DNA from: Acidobacteriota bacterium
Lineage (GTDB): Bacteria > Acidobacteriota > Aminicenantia > UBA2199
Assembly: GCA_021817755.1 (NCBI GenBank)
Contig: JAKAGC010000375.1
Span: 1 to 5,076 of the forward strand
Reading direction: 5' to 3'
DNA length: 5,076 nt
The notes beneath the pieces were generated by a model. It was not told where the DNA came from. It made no database searches and saw nothing but the letters and a program-made list of their open reading frames with translations. Shown here piece after piece: positions 1 through 5,076 of the stretch (the first letter of the stretch is position 1; each line of letters begins with the position of its first letter). The position numbers and the translations under genes are program-made.

Positions 1-211
1 ACGAGATATGAATGGGTCTGATATTGGGATCGACATTGCCGATCACTTCAATGGTTACATATTGCCTGGTACTTCCGACATTTAAATGTGCGGAAAATGT
101 TCCATTTACGGCAATGGGTTGCCCGGTCAATAATCCGCCTGCCATATCCCGGACTAAAAGTGTGTTCCCATTCTTCAAACGATTTTTAATATTCAATGTT
201 AACGCGCTCAT
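1..211 (-). CDS. Hypothetical protein, N-terminal 70 residues (runs off left edge)
   Basis: An open minus-strand frame starts at ATG 211-209 and stays open for 70 codons to the window edge, so the C-terminus is missing. The start is chosen because GGAGG lies 5 nt upstream (217..221) and because the frame is closed by a TGA a little further upstream. The protein begins MSALTLNIKNRLKNGN and has no signal peptide or membrane segment in the visible part. From about residue 17 it alternates hydrophobic and polar residues, with Gly/Asn turns (LLVRDMAGG, QPIAVNGTF, YVTIEVIGN), which suggests a beta-sandwich-like fold. I do not recognise the family. Its start overlaps the stop of the 48-codon ORF at 208..354 by ATGA, so the two may be translationally coupled. 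It lies downstream of the hybrid sensor gene on the same strand and could be part of its regulon; that is inference. Confidence 0.75.
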   Translation of the reverse strand, partial: MSALTLNIKNRLKNGNTLLVRDMAGGLLTGQPIAVNGTFSAHLNVGSTRQYVTIEVIGNVDPNIRPIHIS

Positions 212-354
212 GCTAGCCTCCAATAGTTTAAATAATTCATTTCACCATCCATACCGGAGGTTTCCATCTCCCCCGGATGAACGCATATATTATGTAATTT
301 TTTTCTGAGAGAGGTTATAAAATTTGTTCCAAAAAAAGATAAAAATTGTTTCAT
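208..354 (-). CDS. Small ORF, 48 residues, overlapping the next gene by ATGA
   Basis: The minus-strand frame runs from ATG 354-352 to TGA 210-208 and encodes 48 residues, starting MKQFLSFFGTNFITSLRKKL and ending in NYLNYWRLA. A purine-rich AGGAAG (364..369) lies 9 nt upstream of the ATG and supports this start. The stop overlaps the next start as ATGA, an arrangement typical of translationally coupled bacterial genes. The N-terminal part is hydrophobic and aromatic and is followed by an Arg-Lys-Lys stretch. It could be a short amphipathic or membrane-associated helix, but it is too short to be a clear signal peptide and the middle is acidic and methionine-rich. I recognise no family. It lies 47 nt downstream of the hybrid sensor gene. 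It may be a genuine small protein, a leader peptide whose translation controls the left-edge gene, or a chance ORF. Confidence 0.45.
   Translation of the reverse strand: MKQFLSFFGTNFITSLRKKLHNICVHPGEMETSGMDGEMNYLNYWRLA
217..221 (-). promoter_or_regulatory. Shine-Dalgarno sequence of the left-edge gene
   Basis: GGAGG on the minus strand sits 5 nt before ATG 211-209. It decides the start of the left-edge gene and lies inside the last codons (TGG AGG) of the upstream 48-codon ORF. It can also pair with the CCUCCGG arm of the hairpin at 254..276. Confidence 0.75.
254..276 (-). other. GC-rich RNA hairpin upstream of the left-edge gene
   Basis: In minus-strand RNA, CCGGGGG (276..270) can pair with CCUCCGG (260..254). 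This makes a 7-bp stem with one G-U wobble and a 9-nt loop, and it is extendable by CAU/AUG outside the stem with one bulged base. It is not followed by a U-run, so it does not look like an intrinsic terminator. It stands out from AT-rich surroundings and lies within the 48-codon ORF, 43 nt before the next start. Confidence 0.5.
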
Positions 355-395
355 CCTTTAAATCTTCCTTTCCTTTGGGGTTTTTTTACTTATAA

Positions 396-412
396 TACTT
401 TCTAAGAAAGTA
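396..412. repeat. Perfect 8-bp inverted repeat across the end of the sensor gene
   Basis: TACTTTCT and AGAAAGTA flank a single base and span the stop codon of the sensor gene. The one-base spacer makes an RNA hairpin weak, and no U-run follows on either strand, so I do not call a terminator. It overlaps a TATTAT sequence (392..397, minus strand) that could be a -10 box for the downstream ORFs. The matching -35 (TTCCGA, 415..420) is poor. It may be an operator or chance. Confidence 0.35.
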
Positions 413-3400
413 AATCGGAAGGTAACTGCTGAAACTGCTCTTTAAAGCATTTGGTGAAATACGCCCTACTGGAAAACCCAACTTCAAAGGCTACCTCTGT
501 AATGGTGGTATTCCCGCTCTTTAATAATTGGGCGGCTTTTTTTAACCGATAAGACCGGATAAAGTCGGTCGGGGTTACGCCTGTCAACGCAAGTATTTTA
601 CGGTAAACGGTCGTGCGGCTCATGAAAAGCAATTTACTGAGATGTTCGACATTCAATTCGGGCTCGGAAATATTCTTTTCGATGACTTTTTTTAAATCGG
701 CGAGGAATTCGCGATCGATTTCGGAAACTTTGATTTGAGTGGGTTGAAGCACAAGCTCCCGGTTCATATGGAGTTGAAGACTTCGCCTCAATTCGATTAA
801 ATTTTTAATACGGGCACTCAATGCACGTGTGCTGAAGGGTTTGGTTATATAATCATCGGCTCCGGTTTGGAATCCCTGTACGATACTCTCTTCGGAAGTT
901 TTAGCAGTGAGCATTACAACCGGGATATGACTGGTATTCATATGGGTTTTTAGGGTTTTACATACCTGGTATCCGTCGGGCTCGGGCATCATTATATCGG
1001 TGATTACAAGGTCGGGTATTATGGTCATTGCCATGTCGAGTCCTTCTTTTCCATCTTTGGCTTCGATCACCTTATAATCGGATTCCAGAGAGGACCGGAT
1101 ATAATATCGCAGGTCTGTATTATCCTCGATGACAAGTATGATGGGTTTCTCGATTTCTTCTTTCGGAGAATCTTTACTCGCAATACTTTCCATATCTTCT
1201 GGGGCTGTGGTTTCCTCAAAGGATTGGAGTAATTCGGGATTTAATTGGGCATCTATTTTTTGGGTGGTATCTAATAGAAGAGGTTCTTCCACCAGCTCGC
1301 GAGGGAGAAGGTGATCTTTTCCCATGGGGAGCCGAACGACAAATTGGGTTCCGCTGTCTACTCCGACTTTACTGGAAACGGTTATATCTCCATGGTGAAG
1401 TTGAGTTAACTCTTTTGAAAGGGCGAGACCGATACCTGACCCTTTCCGAAATTTTTCGACGGGTGCGCCTCCCTGGTAAAAGCGATCGAAAATCTGATCC
1501 AATTGCTGGGGAGGAATACCGATGCCAGTATCATTTATGGCTATGCAGGCCCATTCTATTGGTTTTCCTTTGGAATCCGGTTTCTCTTCAGTGAAAACGG
1601 AAACAGTGATTTTCCCACCGGGAGGGGTAAATTTCAATCCGTTAAAGATGAGATTGGTAATGACTTTTTCGATTTTATCAGGATCGAAATAAAGGGGTAT
1701 GGAGTGAGTTTGGTACTCCGAAACTAATGTCAACCCATACTGTTTGACTGCGATTTCAAAGGGTTCAATCAATGCTTTAATAAAATGAACGAGATCGAGG
1801 GGCATTGCCCGCAGTGTCATTTTACCGCTTTCGAGTTTGGAGAGATCGAGGAGCTGATTGATAAGCCCGAGAAGCCGTTGTGCATTGCGGTGGATGATTT
1901 CGAATTTTCGTTTGGCCTGGCCTGCGTCCGCTTCGTCTCGCATTTGTTCCAGGGGGCCCATGATTAAGGTTAAAGGGGTGCGAAACTCATGGGATATATT
2001 GGCAAAGAAACGGGATTTTAGTTTATCCATTTCTTTTAACCGTTCATTGGCATGGTTGATTTCCCGTGTGCGGTCCTTTACGATTTTTTCCAGCCTGCGC
2101 TTCTCCATTTCCAATTTCAAGGAGCGCCATTTCACAATGGAATACATCATCATGCCGGCAGCAGCGAGATAAATCAAAAAGGCCCACCATGTCCGGTACC
2201 ACGGAGGAAGTATCCGAAACCGGAAGGTATCCTGGGTACTTTCCATCCGGTAGAGATTTTGCGCTTTGACATGAAATTTATAAAAACCGACATCGAGGTT
2301 TGTATAGACTTTCACGGGTTCTTTTTTCCATTGATTGGGCCATTGGTGCTCATACCCTTCAAGGAAATATTGGTACATGGTACGCGTTTCATCATCGAAA
2401 AAGGGAACAGCGGTTTCAAAGGTAATATCATTATCTTTGTATTGGAGTTCGAGGGGTTTGGCTTCCTTTTTTGAACTCTTTTTTCCTGGATTTCCACCAT
2501 ATATTAGGGTCCCTTTATTGCTGGATATATTCCGGATTAACGCATTAAAATGATGGGGAAGGGATTGATTGGATTGGCGTAAATCATACATGGCAAGGCA
2601 GCCCGAACCGGCAAACCACACATGGTTTCCTTCATCATAGATGAAATTGATCTGTGTTTTGGGAATTTGTTCCAGAGAAACATTTTCTACCTTAACGGTT
2701 TTTCTACCGGTATCGAAAGAGGCATGATAATTTATTAATCCGGAATGGAACCATATATTACCTGTAGGACCTTCCACGAGCCGGAAGATATTACGGGAAC
2801 GGTCGCAGAATTCATTACCGAGGAGATTATCTGGATAGAATCTCTGTCTATTTTTATCAAATCGAAAGAGGCCTTCTTCGGTGCAAAAAGCGGGACATTG
2901 GTTTAAGGAAGAAACAATTATCTCACCGGGGGGTAAGTTGTTTTTGGAGGTATAGGAGTCATTGGATAGGGGTTCTCCCTTTTCATTTAGAATTAAATGC
3001 ATGACTCCGCCGGTAGTGGTACTTAACCAGATATGGCCGTCTTTATCTTCAAAAAGGGACCGGATGGCACCAGTGGCAATTTTAAATTGGTTGTCCGGTG
3101 TCCATTTCCCATTGGTGTTACGAAGTGCTTTTAATCCCTCTCCTGTTCCGACCAGTATTAAACCGGGGTGGCGTTGGAGGGGAATCATTACTGTACATAA
3201 GCGGATAGCATTTGTTAAGAGGGATGTTTTAGTTATATTTTGAAGGGTATAGATACCTTCGGAAGTACCCGCAAGCAGCATATCTTCCAGTGGTAAGAGG
3301 CATTCGCAGTGAACGGAAATGCCATCTACGGGTAGAAATGCTCCGGGTTTTTTCTCTTCCTGGGTTTGGGAACGGAAGAGCCCTCTGGATGTTCCGACAT

Positions 3401-4478
3401 ACAATATGCCTTTGTAGCGAGTGACCGATAGGTTTAAGCCTTTCAACCCGGAATGGGTATCGAAAATGGAGACCGGTGCAGTATAGTGAATTTTGAATAT
3501 TCCATTCCCGAGAGCAAGCCATATATTCCCGGTGCGGTCTTCAAACACATTTTTTACATCATCTTCCTGTAAGAGGGAGGAGCGGTTATAAATGGCTTTT
3601 GTTTTTCCATTGTTTCCCAGGATAAGCAATCCGCCTTTGGTTGTACCCAGGGCATAATCGCCATTCGATAACGATATAGCATGGCATAACTCGTTGGTTT
3701 TCATGTAATCATCGGCTTCTGTGGAAAAGGGAGAGAGTGCAGCTTTTGAATATTTGAATAAACCGTCCTGCCGTGTTCCGATTAAAAAATCCTCTTTCTC
3801 TTCGATAATGGCCTTATAACTTCTTAAGGCAACATTGAAAAATGGAATTCCCAGATTGGGTTTATCGGTGATTTTAATGATTCCCGATGAGGGACGAATA
3901 CCGTATAGATAATTATTCCATGGAAACAGGATGCGGAATTCTTCTGCATTGGTTGAGGCGATATTGAACCAGGGAATAACGTTTTCATCTTTGTATCTGA
4001 ATATCGCTTTCCGGCTTCTGAACCAGGTGGCGTCCTTCGTGCATAGAACCTGGTAAATCAAACCGAAGTTTCGCCATTTATTTTCCAGGTTTTTAGAAAG
4101 GGAGACGTATTCAAATTCACCCCCGGAGGTAATATCGAGGAATCCGAATTCATTTTCACCGCCCACAAAAAGAGTATTATGGCTATCGATATCCAGGGAT
4201 TTGACCACACGGTTGGGGATTCGATTGATTTTCCAGGAGACTCCGTCGAATTCGATAATTCCTTCCTGGTTCGCGATAAAGAGTACCCCGCGGTTATCCT
4301 GGCGAATCATCCAGTTTTGGGGGTGGGCGTTATAGAAATCGCCGGAATAATATTTTACCGGTTTATAGCTTTGATAAAAGAGGTTTTCTTCGTTTGAGGG
4401 TTGGTATTGGCTCCATCCGTATTGTGAGAGGAGTGGGATGATTAGCCATAGAATAAAATCTCGTACAACATGTTTCAT
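402..4478 (-). CDS. Hybrid two-component system sensor kinase/AraC response regulator
   Basis: This single-polypeptide signal transducer should sense an extracytoplasmic ligand and regulate transcription. Visible parts: a signal peptide (about 1-23); a sensor of about 640 residues with repeated propeller motifs such as GNIWLALGNGIFKI, GTSRGLF and GHIWLSTTTGGV, as in Reg_prop two-propeller sensors; a Y_Y_Y-type domain (about 678-760); a transmembrane helix (about 765-783); a coiled coil (about 786-822); HisKA with H830 in FFANISHEFRTPL; and HATPase with N946, DTGIGI (983-988), the F box and GSGIGL (1013-1018). An acidic linker of about 60 residues follows, then a receiver with D1119, phosphoacceptor D1161, T1191 and K1213, then AraC/HTH_18 (about 1277-1358). 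All key residues are present and the length of 1358 is normal, so it looks intact. ATG 4478 is supported by AGAGGA 8 nt upstream. In Bacteroides such proteins often control glycan use, but no such genes are visible here, so the ligand is unknown. Confidence 0.97.
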   Translation of the reverse strand: MKHVVRDFILWLIIPLLSQYGWSQYQPSNEENLFYQSYKPVKYYSGDFYNAHPQNWMIRQDNRGVLFIANQEGIIEFDGVSWKINRIPNRVVKSLDIDSHNTLFVGGENEFGFLDITSGGEFEYVSLSKNLENKWRNFGLIYQVLCTKDATWFRSRKAIFRYKDENVIPWFNIASTNAEEFRILFPWNNYLYGIRPSSGIIKITDKPNLGIPFFNVALRSYKAIIEEKEDFLIGTRQDGLFKYSKAALSPFSTEADDYMKTNELCHAISLSNGDYALGTTKGGLLILGNNGKTKAIYNRSSLLQEDDVKNVFEDRTGNIWLALGNGIFKIHYTAPVSIFDTHSGLKGLNLSVTRYKGILYVGTSRGLFRSQTQEEKKPGAFLPVDGISVHCECLLPLEDMLLAGTSEGIYTLQNITKTSLLTNAIRLCTVMIPLQRHPGLILVGTGEGLKALRNTNGKWTPDNQFKIATGAIRSLFEDKDGHIWLSTTTGGVMHLILNEKGEPLSNDSYTSKNNLPPGEIIVSSLNQCPAFCTEEGLFRFDKNRQRFYPDNLLGNEFCDRSRNIFRLVEGPTGNIWFHSGLINYHASFDTGRKTVKVENVSLEQIPKTQINFIYDEGNHVWFAGSGCLAMYDLRQSNQSLPHHFNALIRNISSNKGTLIYGGNPGKKSSKKEAKPLELQYKDNDITFETAVPFFDDETRTMYQYFLEGYEHQWPNQWKKEPVKVYTNLDVGFYKFHVKAQNLYRMESTQDTFRFRILPPWYRTWWAFLIYLAAAGMMMYSIVKWRSLKLEMEKRRLEKIVKDRTREINHANERLKEMDKLKSRFFANISHEFRTPLTLIMGPLEQMRDEADAGQAKRKFEIIHRNAQRLLGLINQLLDLSKLESGKMTLRAMPLDLVHFIKALIEPFEIAVKQYGLTLVSEYQTHSIPLYFDPDKIEKVITNLIFNGLKFTPPGGKITVSVFTEEKPDSKGKPIEWACIAINDTGIGIPPQQLDQIFDRFYQGGAPVEKFRKGSGIGLALSKELTQLHHGDITVSSKVGVDSGTQFVVRLPMGKDHLLPRELVEEPLLLDTTQKIDAQLNPELLQSFEETTAPEDMESIASKDSPKEEIEKPIILVIEDNTDLRYYIRSSLESDYKVIEAKDGKEGLDMAMTIIPDLVITDIMMPEPDGYQVCKTLKTHMNTSHIPVVMLTAKTSEESIVQGFQTGADDYITKPFSTRALSARIKNLIELRRSLQLHMNRELVLQPTQIKVSEIDREFLADLKKVIEKNISEPELNVEHLSKLLFMSRTTVYRKILALTGVTPTDFIRSYRLKKAAQLLKSGNTTITEVAFEVGFSSRAYFTKCFKEQFQQLPSDLLS

Positions 4479-4519
4479 AGAGATTTTCCTCTCAAGAGGA
4501 TCATTCGTTTAGGGTACAT
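4475..4519 (-). CDS. Possible 14-codon leader ORF coupled to the sensor gene
   Basis: In the presumed 5' leader of the sensor gene, ATG 4519-4517 opens a 14-codon frame (MYPKRMILLRGKSL). Its TGA (4477-4475) overlaps the sensor start as ATGA. Only a weak AGG, 6 nt upstream, could serve as a ribosome-binding site. Such a short frame can easily occur by chance. The same ATGA layout is seen at the left-edge gene. Translation through it would cross and open the hairpin that holds the sensor gene's Shine-Dalgarno sequence. Confidence 0.2.
   Translation of the reverse strand: MYPKRMILLRGKSL
4487..4500 (-). promoter_or_regulatory. Shine-Dalgarno of the sensor gene inside a small hairpin
   Basis: AGAGGA (4487..4492) is placed 8 nt before the sensor start. 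It is exactly complementary to UCCUCU (4495..4500) immediately upstream, giving a compact stem of 5 bp with loop UUGA (6 bp if the loop closes to 2 nt). The same AGAG can instead pair with CUCU (4479..4482) next to the start codon. The Shine-Dalgarno role is well supported; regulation by folding is inference. Confidence 0.6.
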
Positions 4520-4571
4520 TTTTTACCTGCATGATAACCTGTTAAAACATAATATAATCAGGTAAAAATGT
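4516..4571. promoter_or_regulatory. Long dyad bracketing the sensor promoter, candidate operator
   Basis: On the plus strand ACATTTTTTACCTG (4516..4529) and CAGGTAAAAATGT (4559..4571) are inverted copies that differ by one T, separated by 29 bp. The right arm covers most of the -35 box; the left arm lies just downstream of the predicted transcription start. Arm centres are about 42-43 bp apart, close to four helical turns. A third, direct ACCTG half-site lies at 4537..4541, 12 bp from the first. Because one arm lies upstream of the start of transcription, this is a DNA-level site rather than an RNA stem. Autoregulation by the gene's own AraC domain is possible. Confidence 0.5.
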
Positions 4572-4574
4572 CAA
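4546..4574 (-). promoter_or_regulatory. Sigma-70-type promoter for the sensor gene
   Basis: A perfect TTGACA -35 box (4569..4574) is followed, after exactly 17 nt, by TATGTT (4546..4551), which matches the -10 consensus at four of six positions. Transcription would start near 4539-4540, leaving a leader of about 61 nt. Sequence upstream of the -35 is A/T-rich. The alternative -10 boxes TATTAT or TATATT fit the -35 less well, at spacings of 14 and 12 nt. Confidence 0.6.
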
Positions 4575-4716
4575 GGAAATTTTTCTATAGAAGCCTCTTT
4601 ATCATAAGTATAAAATTCATTTATGAAAATCGATTAAATTGCCAGGCGCAATCAGGATTAGTTACTGAGTAGAATCGCAAGGCTTTTTCTGAAAATAAAT
4701 AGGGGACAGGAAAAAT

Positions 4717-5076
4717 TTAATTCTCTTCGGTGTGGGTTTGCAGCTTTTTATTTTCCCTTTTCTTTTTGGATTTGGCAGGAGTGGTTAAATGCTTTTGGGG
4801 AATGATCTCTGTGTAACTTTCCCGGAACTCTTTCAACTCCACAGGGGTCGTATTTGGGAAATACTTTAACAACTTTTTATCGGATAGCGAGTGAAGTGTT
4901 GTCAGCGATATATCGCCCCACTCTTCCAGTTCGTGTTTATGGTTTTGAATAATAGTATTATATTTTTTTATATAGTGTCCGAGGAGGTTGTGGAGGTCGA
5001 GGAGGTCGCTAAGGTTGTGGAGGTCGAGGAGGTCGCTAAGGTTGTGGAGGTCGCGGAGGTCGCTAAGGTAGCGGAG
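4717..5076 (-). CDS. Hypothetical protein with LxD repeats, C-terminal 119 residues
   Basis: A minus-strand frame enters from the right edge and runs 119 codons to TAA 4719-4717; its start lies outside the window. The visible part begins with a Leu-every-third-residue tract (residues 1-32 of the fragment) made of three LSDLxDLHN units. A charged, probably helical segment follows (about 35-92, including HELEEWGDISL and PVELKEFRESY), then a basic tail (KSKKKRENKK at 102-111). There is no membrane segment. The frame is credible because, outside the repeat, it stays open for about 87 codons of ordinary composition. I recognise no family. It ends about 240 bp before the sensor gene, which appears to have its own promoter, so the two need not share a transcript. 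No convincing terminator separates them. The basic tail might bind nucleic acid or be disordered; this is inference. Confidence 0.7.
   Translation of the reverse strand, partial: LRYLSDLRDLHNLSDLLDLHNLSDLLDLHNLLGHYIKKYNTIIQNHKHELEEWGDISLTTLHSLSDKKLLKYFPNTTPVELKEFRESYTEIIPQKHLTTPAKSKKKRENKKLQTHTEEN
4987..5067 (-). repeat. 27-bp tandem repeat, three copies, within coding sequence
   Basis: Three head-to-tail 27-bp units occupy 5041..5067, 5014..5040 and 4987..5013. The last two are identical and the first differs at one base (CGC for CTC). Related fragments flank the array (4981..4986 and 5068..5076), so it may continue past the window. Each unit contains three 9-nt sub-units, giving Leu-Ser-Asp, Leu-Leu/Arg-Asp and Leu-His-Asn. 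The array is GC-rich next to a very AT-rich stretch (about 4945..4975), unlike the rest of the frame. Confidence 0.9.

Noticed and set aside
12..308. Plus-strand open frame of 98 codons at the left end
   Set aside because: No ribosome-binding site is seen. It lies opposite the better-supported left-edge gene and small ORF, whose starts have purine-rich ribosome-binding sites and overlap in the way coupled genes do.
376..390. GGGG followed by a T-run on the plus strand, considered as a terminator
   Set aside because: No stable stem precedes the T-run and there is no plus-strand gene for it to end.
1129..2553. Several plus-strand open frames of 60-140 codons, and a minus-strand one at 2312..2500
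   Set aside because: They lie within the intact sensor gene, whose domains and catalytic residues explain this stretch. They show no domain or ribosome-binding site of their own.
4583..4592. Palindrome TTCTATAGAA upstream of the sensor -35 box, and TTCAT/ATGAA nearby
   Set aside because: These are short AT-rich palindromes that are expected by chance in such sequence. They have no second copy or spacing relation that would support a binding site.
4638..4652. ATTGC/GCAAT hairpin after the right-edge gene, considered as a terminator
   Set aside because: The stem is only 5 bp and is followed by TTTAAT rather than a run of U, so it is too weak to call.
4987..5067. Tandem repeat considered as a CRISPR array
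   Set aside because: The units are directly adjacent with no unique spacers and encode a regular peptide.
4975..5076. Plus-strand frame from GTG 4975 through the repeat (Glu/Val/Ala/Lys-rich)
   Set aside because: A repeat whose unit is a multiple of three stays open in every frame that lacks a stop within the unit. There is no ribosome-binding site in the AT-rich sequence upstream, and the minus frame continues open far beyond the repeat.

Overview
The window is dominated by one very large minus-strand gene (402..4478) for a hybrid two-component system protein. A periplasmic two-propeller sensor, a transmembrane segment, a histidine kinase, a receiver and an AraC-type DNA-binding domain are fused in 1358 residues. 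Such proteins are best known from Bacteroidota but also occur in other mostly uncultured phyla. Here every plausible start has a purine-rich Shine-Dalgarno sequence, and the sensor gene has a TTGACA-type promoter rather than the Bacteroidota TTTG/TAnnTTTG type. I therefore lean to a mid-GC, non-Bacteroidota lineage that carries this family (for example an Aminicenantes- or Acidobacteriota-like bacterium). That placement is inference, not something a marker gene shows.

All supported genes lie on the minus strand, so the reading order is right to left. At the right edge (4717..5076) is the C-terminal 119 codons of an unrecognised protein. Its upstream part is a 27-bp tandem repeat encoding an Leu-x-Asp/Asn periodic tract, and it ends in a lysine-rich tail. 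A spacer of about 240 bp follows (4479..4716). It holds a good promoter for the sensor gene, a long imperfect dyad that brackets that promoter, a possible 14-codon leader ORF and a small hairpin that includes the sensor gene's ribosome-binding site. The sensor-regulator gene comes next.

Downstream of the sensor gene (1..401) lie a plausible 48-codon ORF (208..354) and, overlapping it by ATGA, the start of a second unrecognised gene that runs off the left edge (1..211). The small ORF contains a GC-rich hairpin. One arm of that hairpin can alternatively pair with the Shine-Dalgarno sequence of the next gene, which would suit translational control.

The likely logic is that an extracellular ligand is sensed by the propellers, phosphate passes within the polypeptide to the receiver, and the AraC domain then controls transcription, perhaps of its own promoter and of the co-directional downstream genes. 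No transporter, carbohydrate-active enzyme, RNA gene, CRISPR array or insertion sequence is visible, so the ligand and regulon cannot be named from this window.
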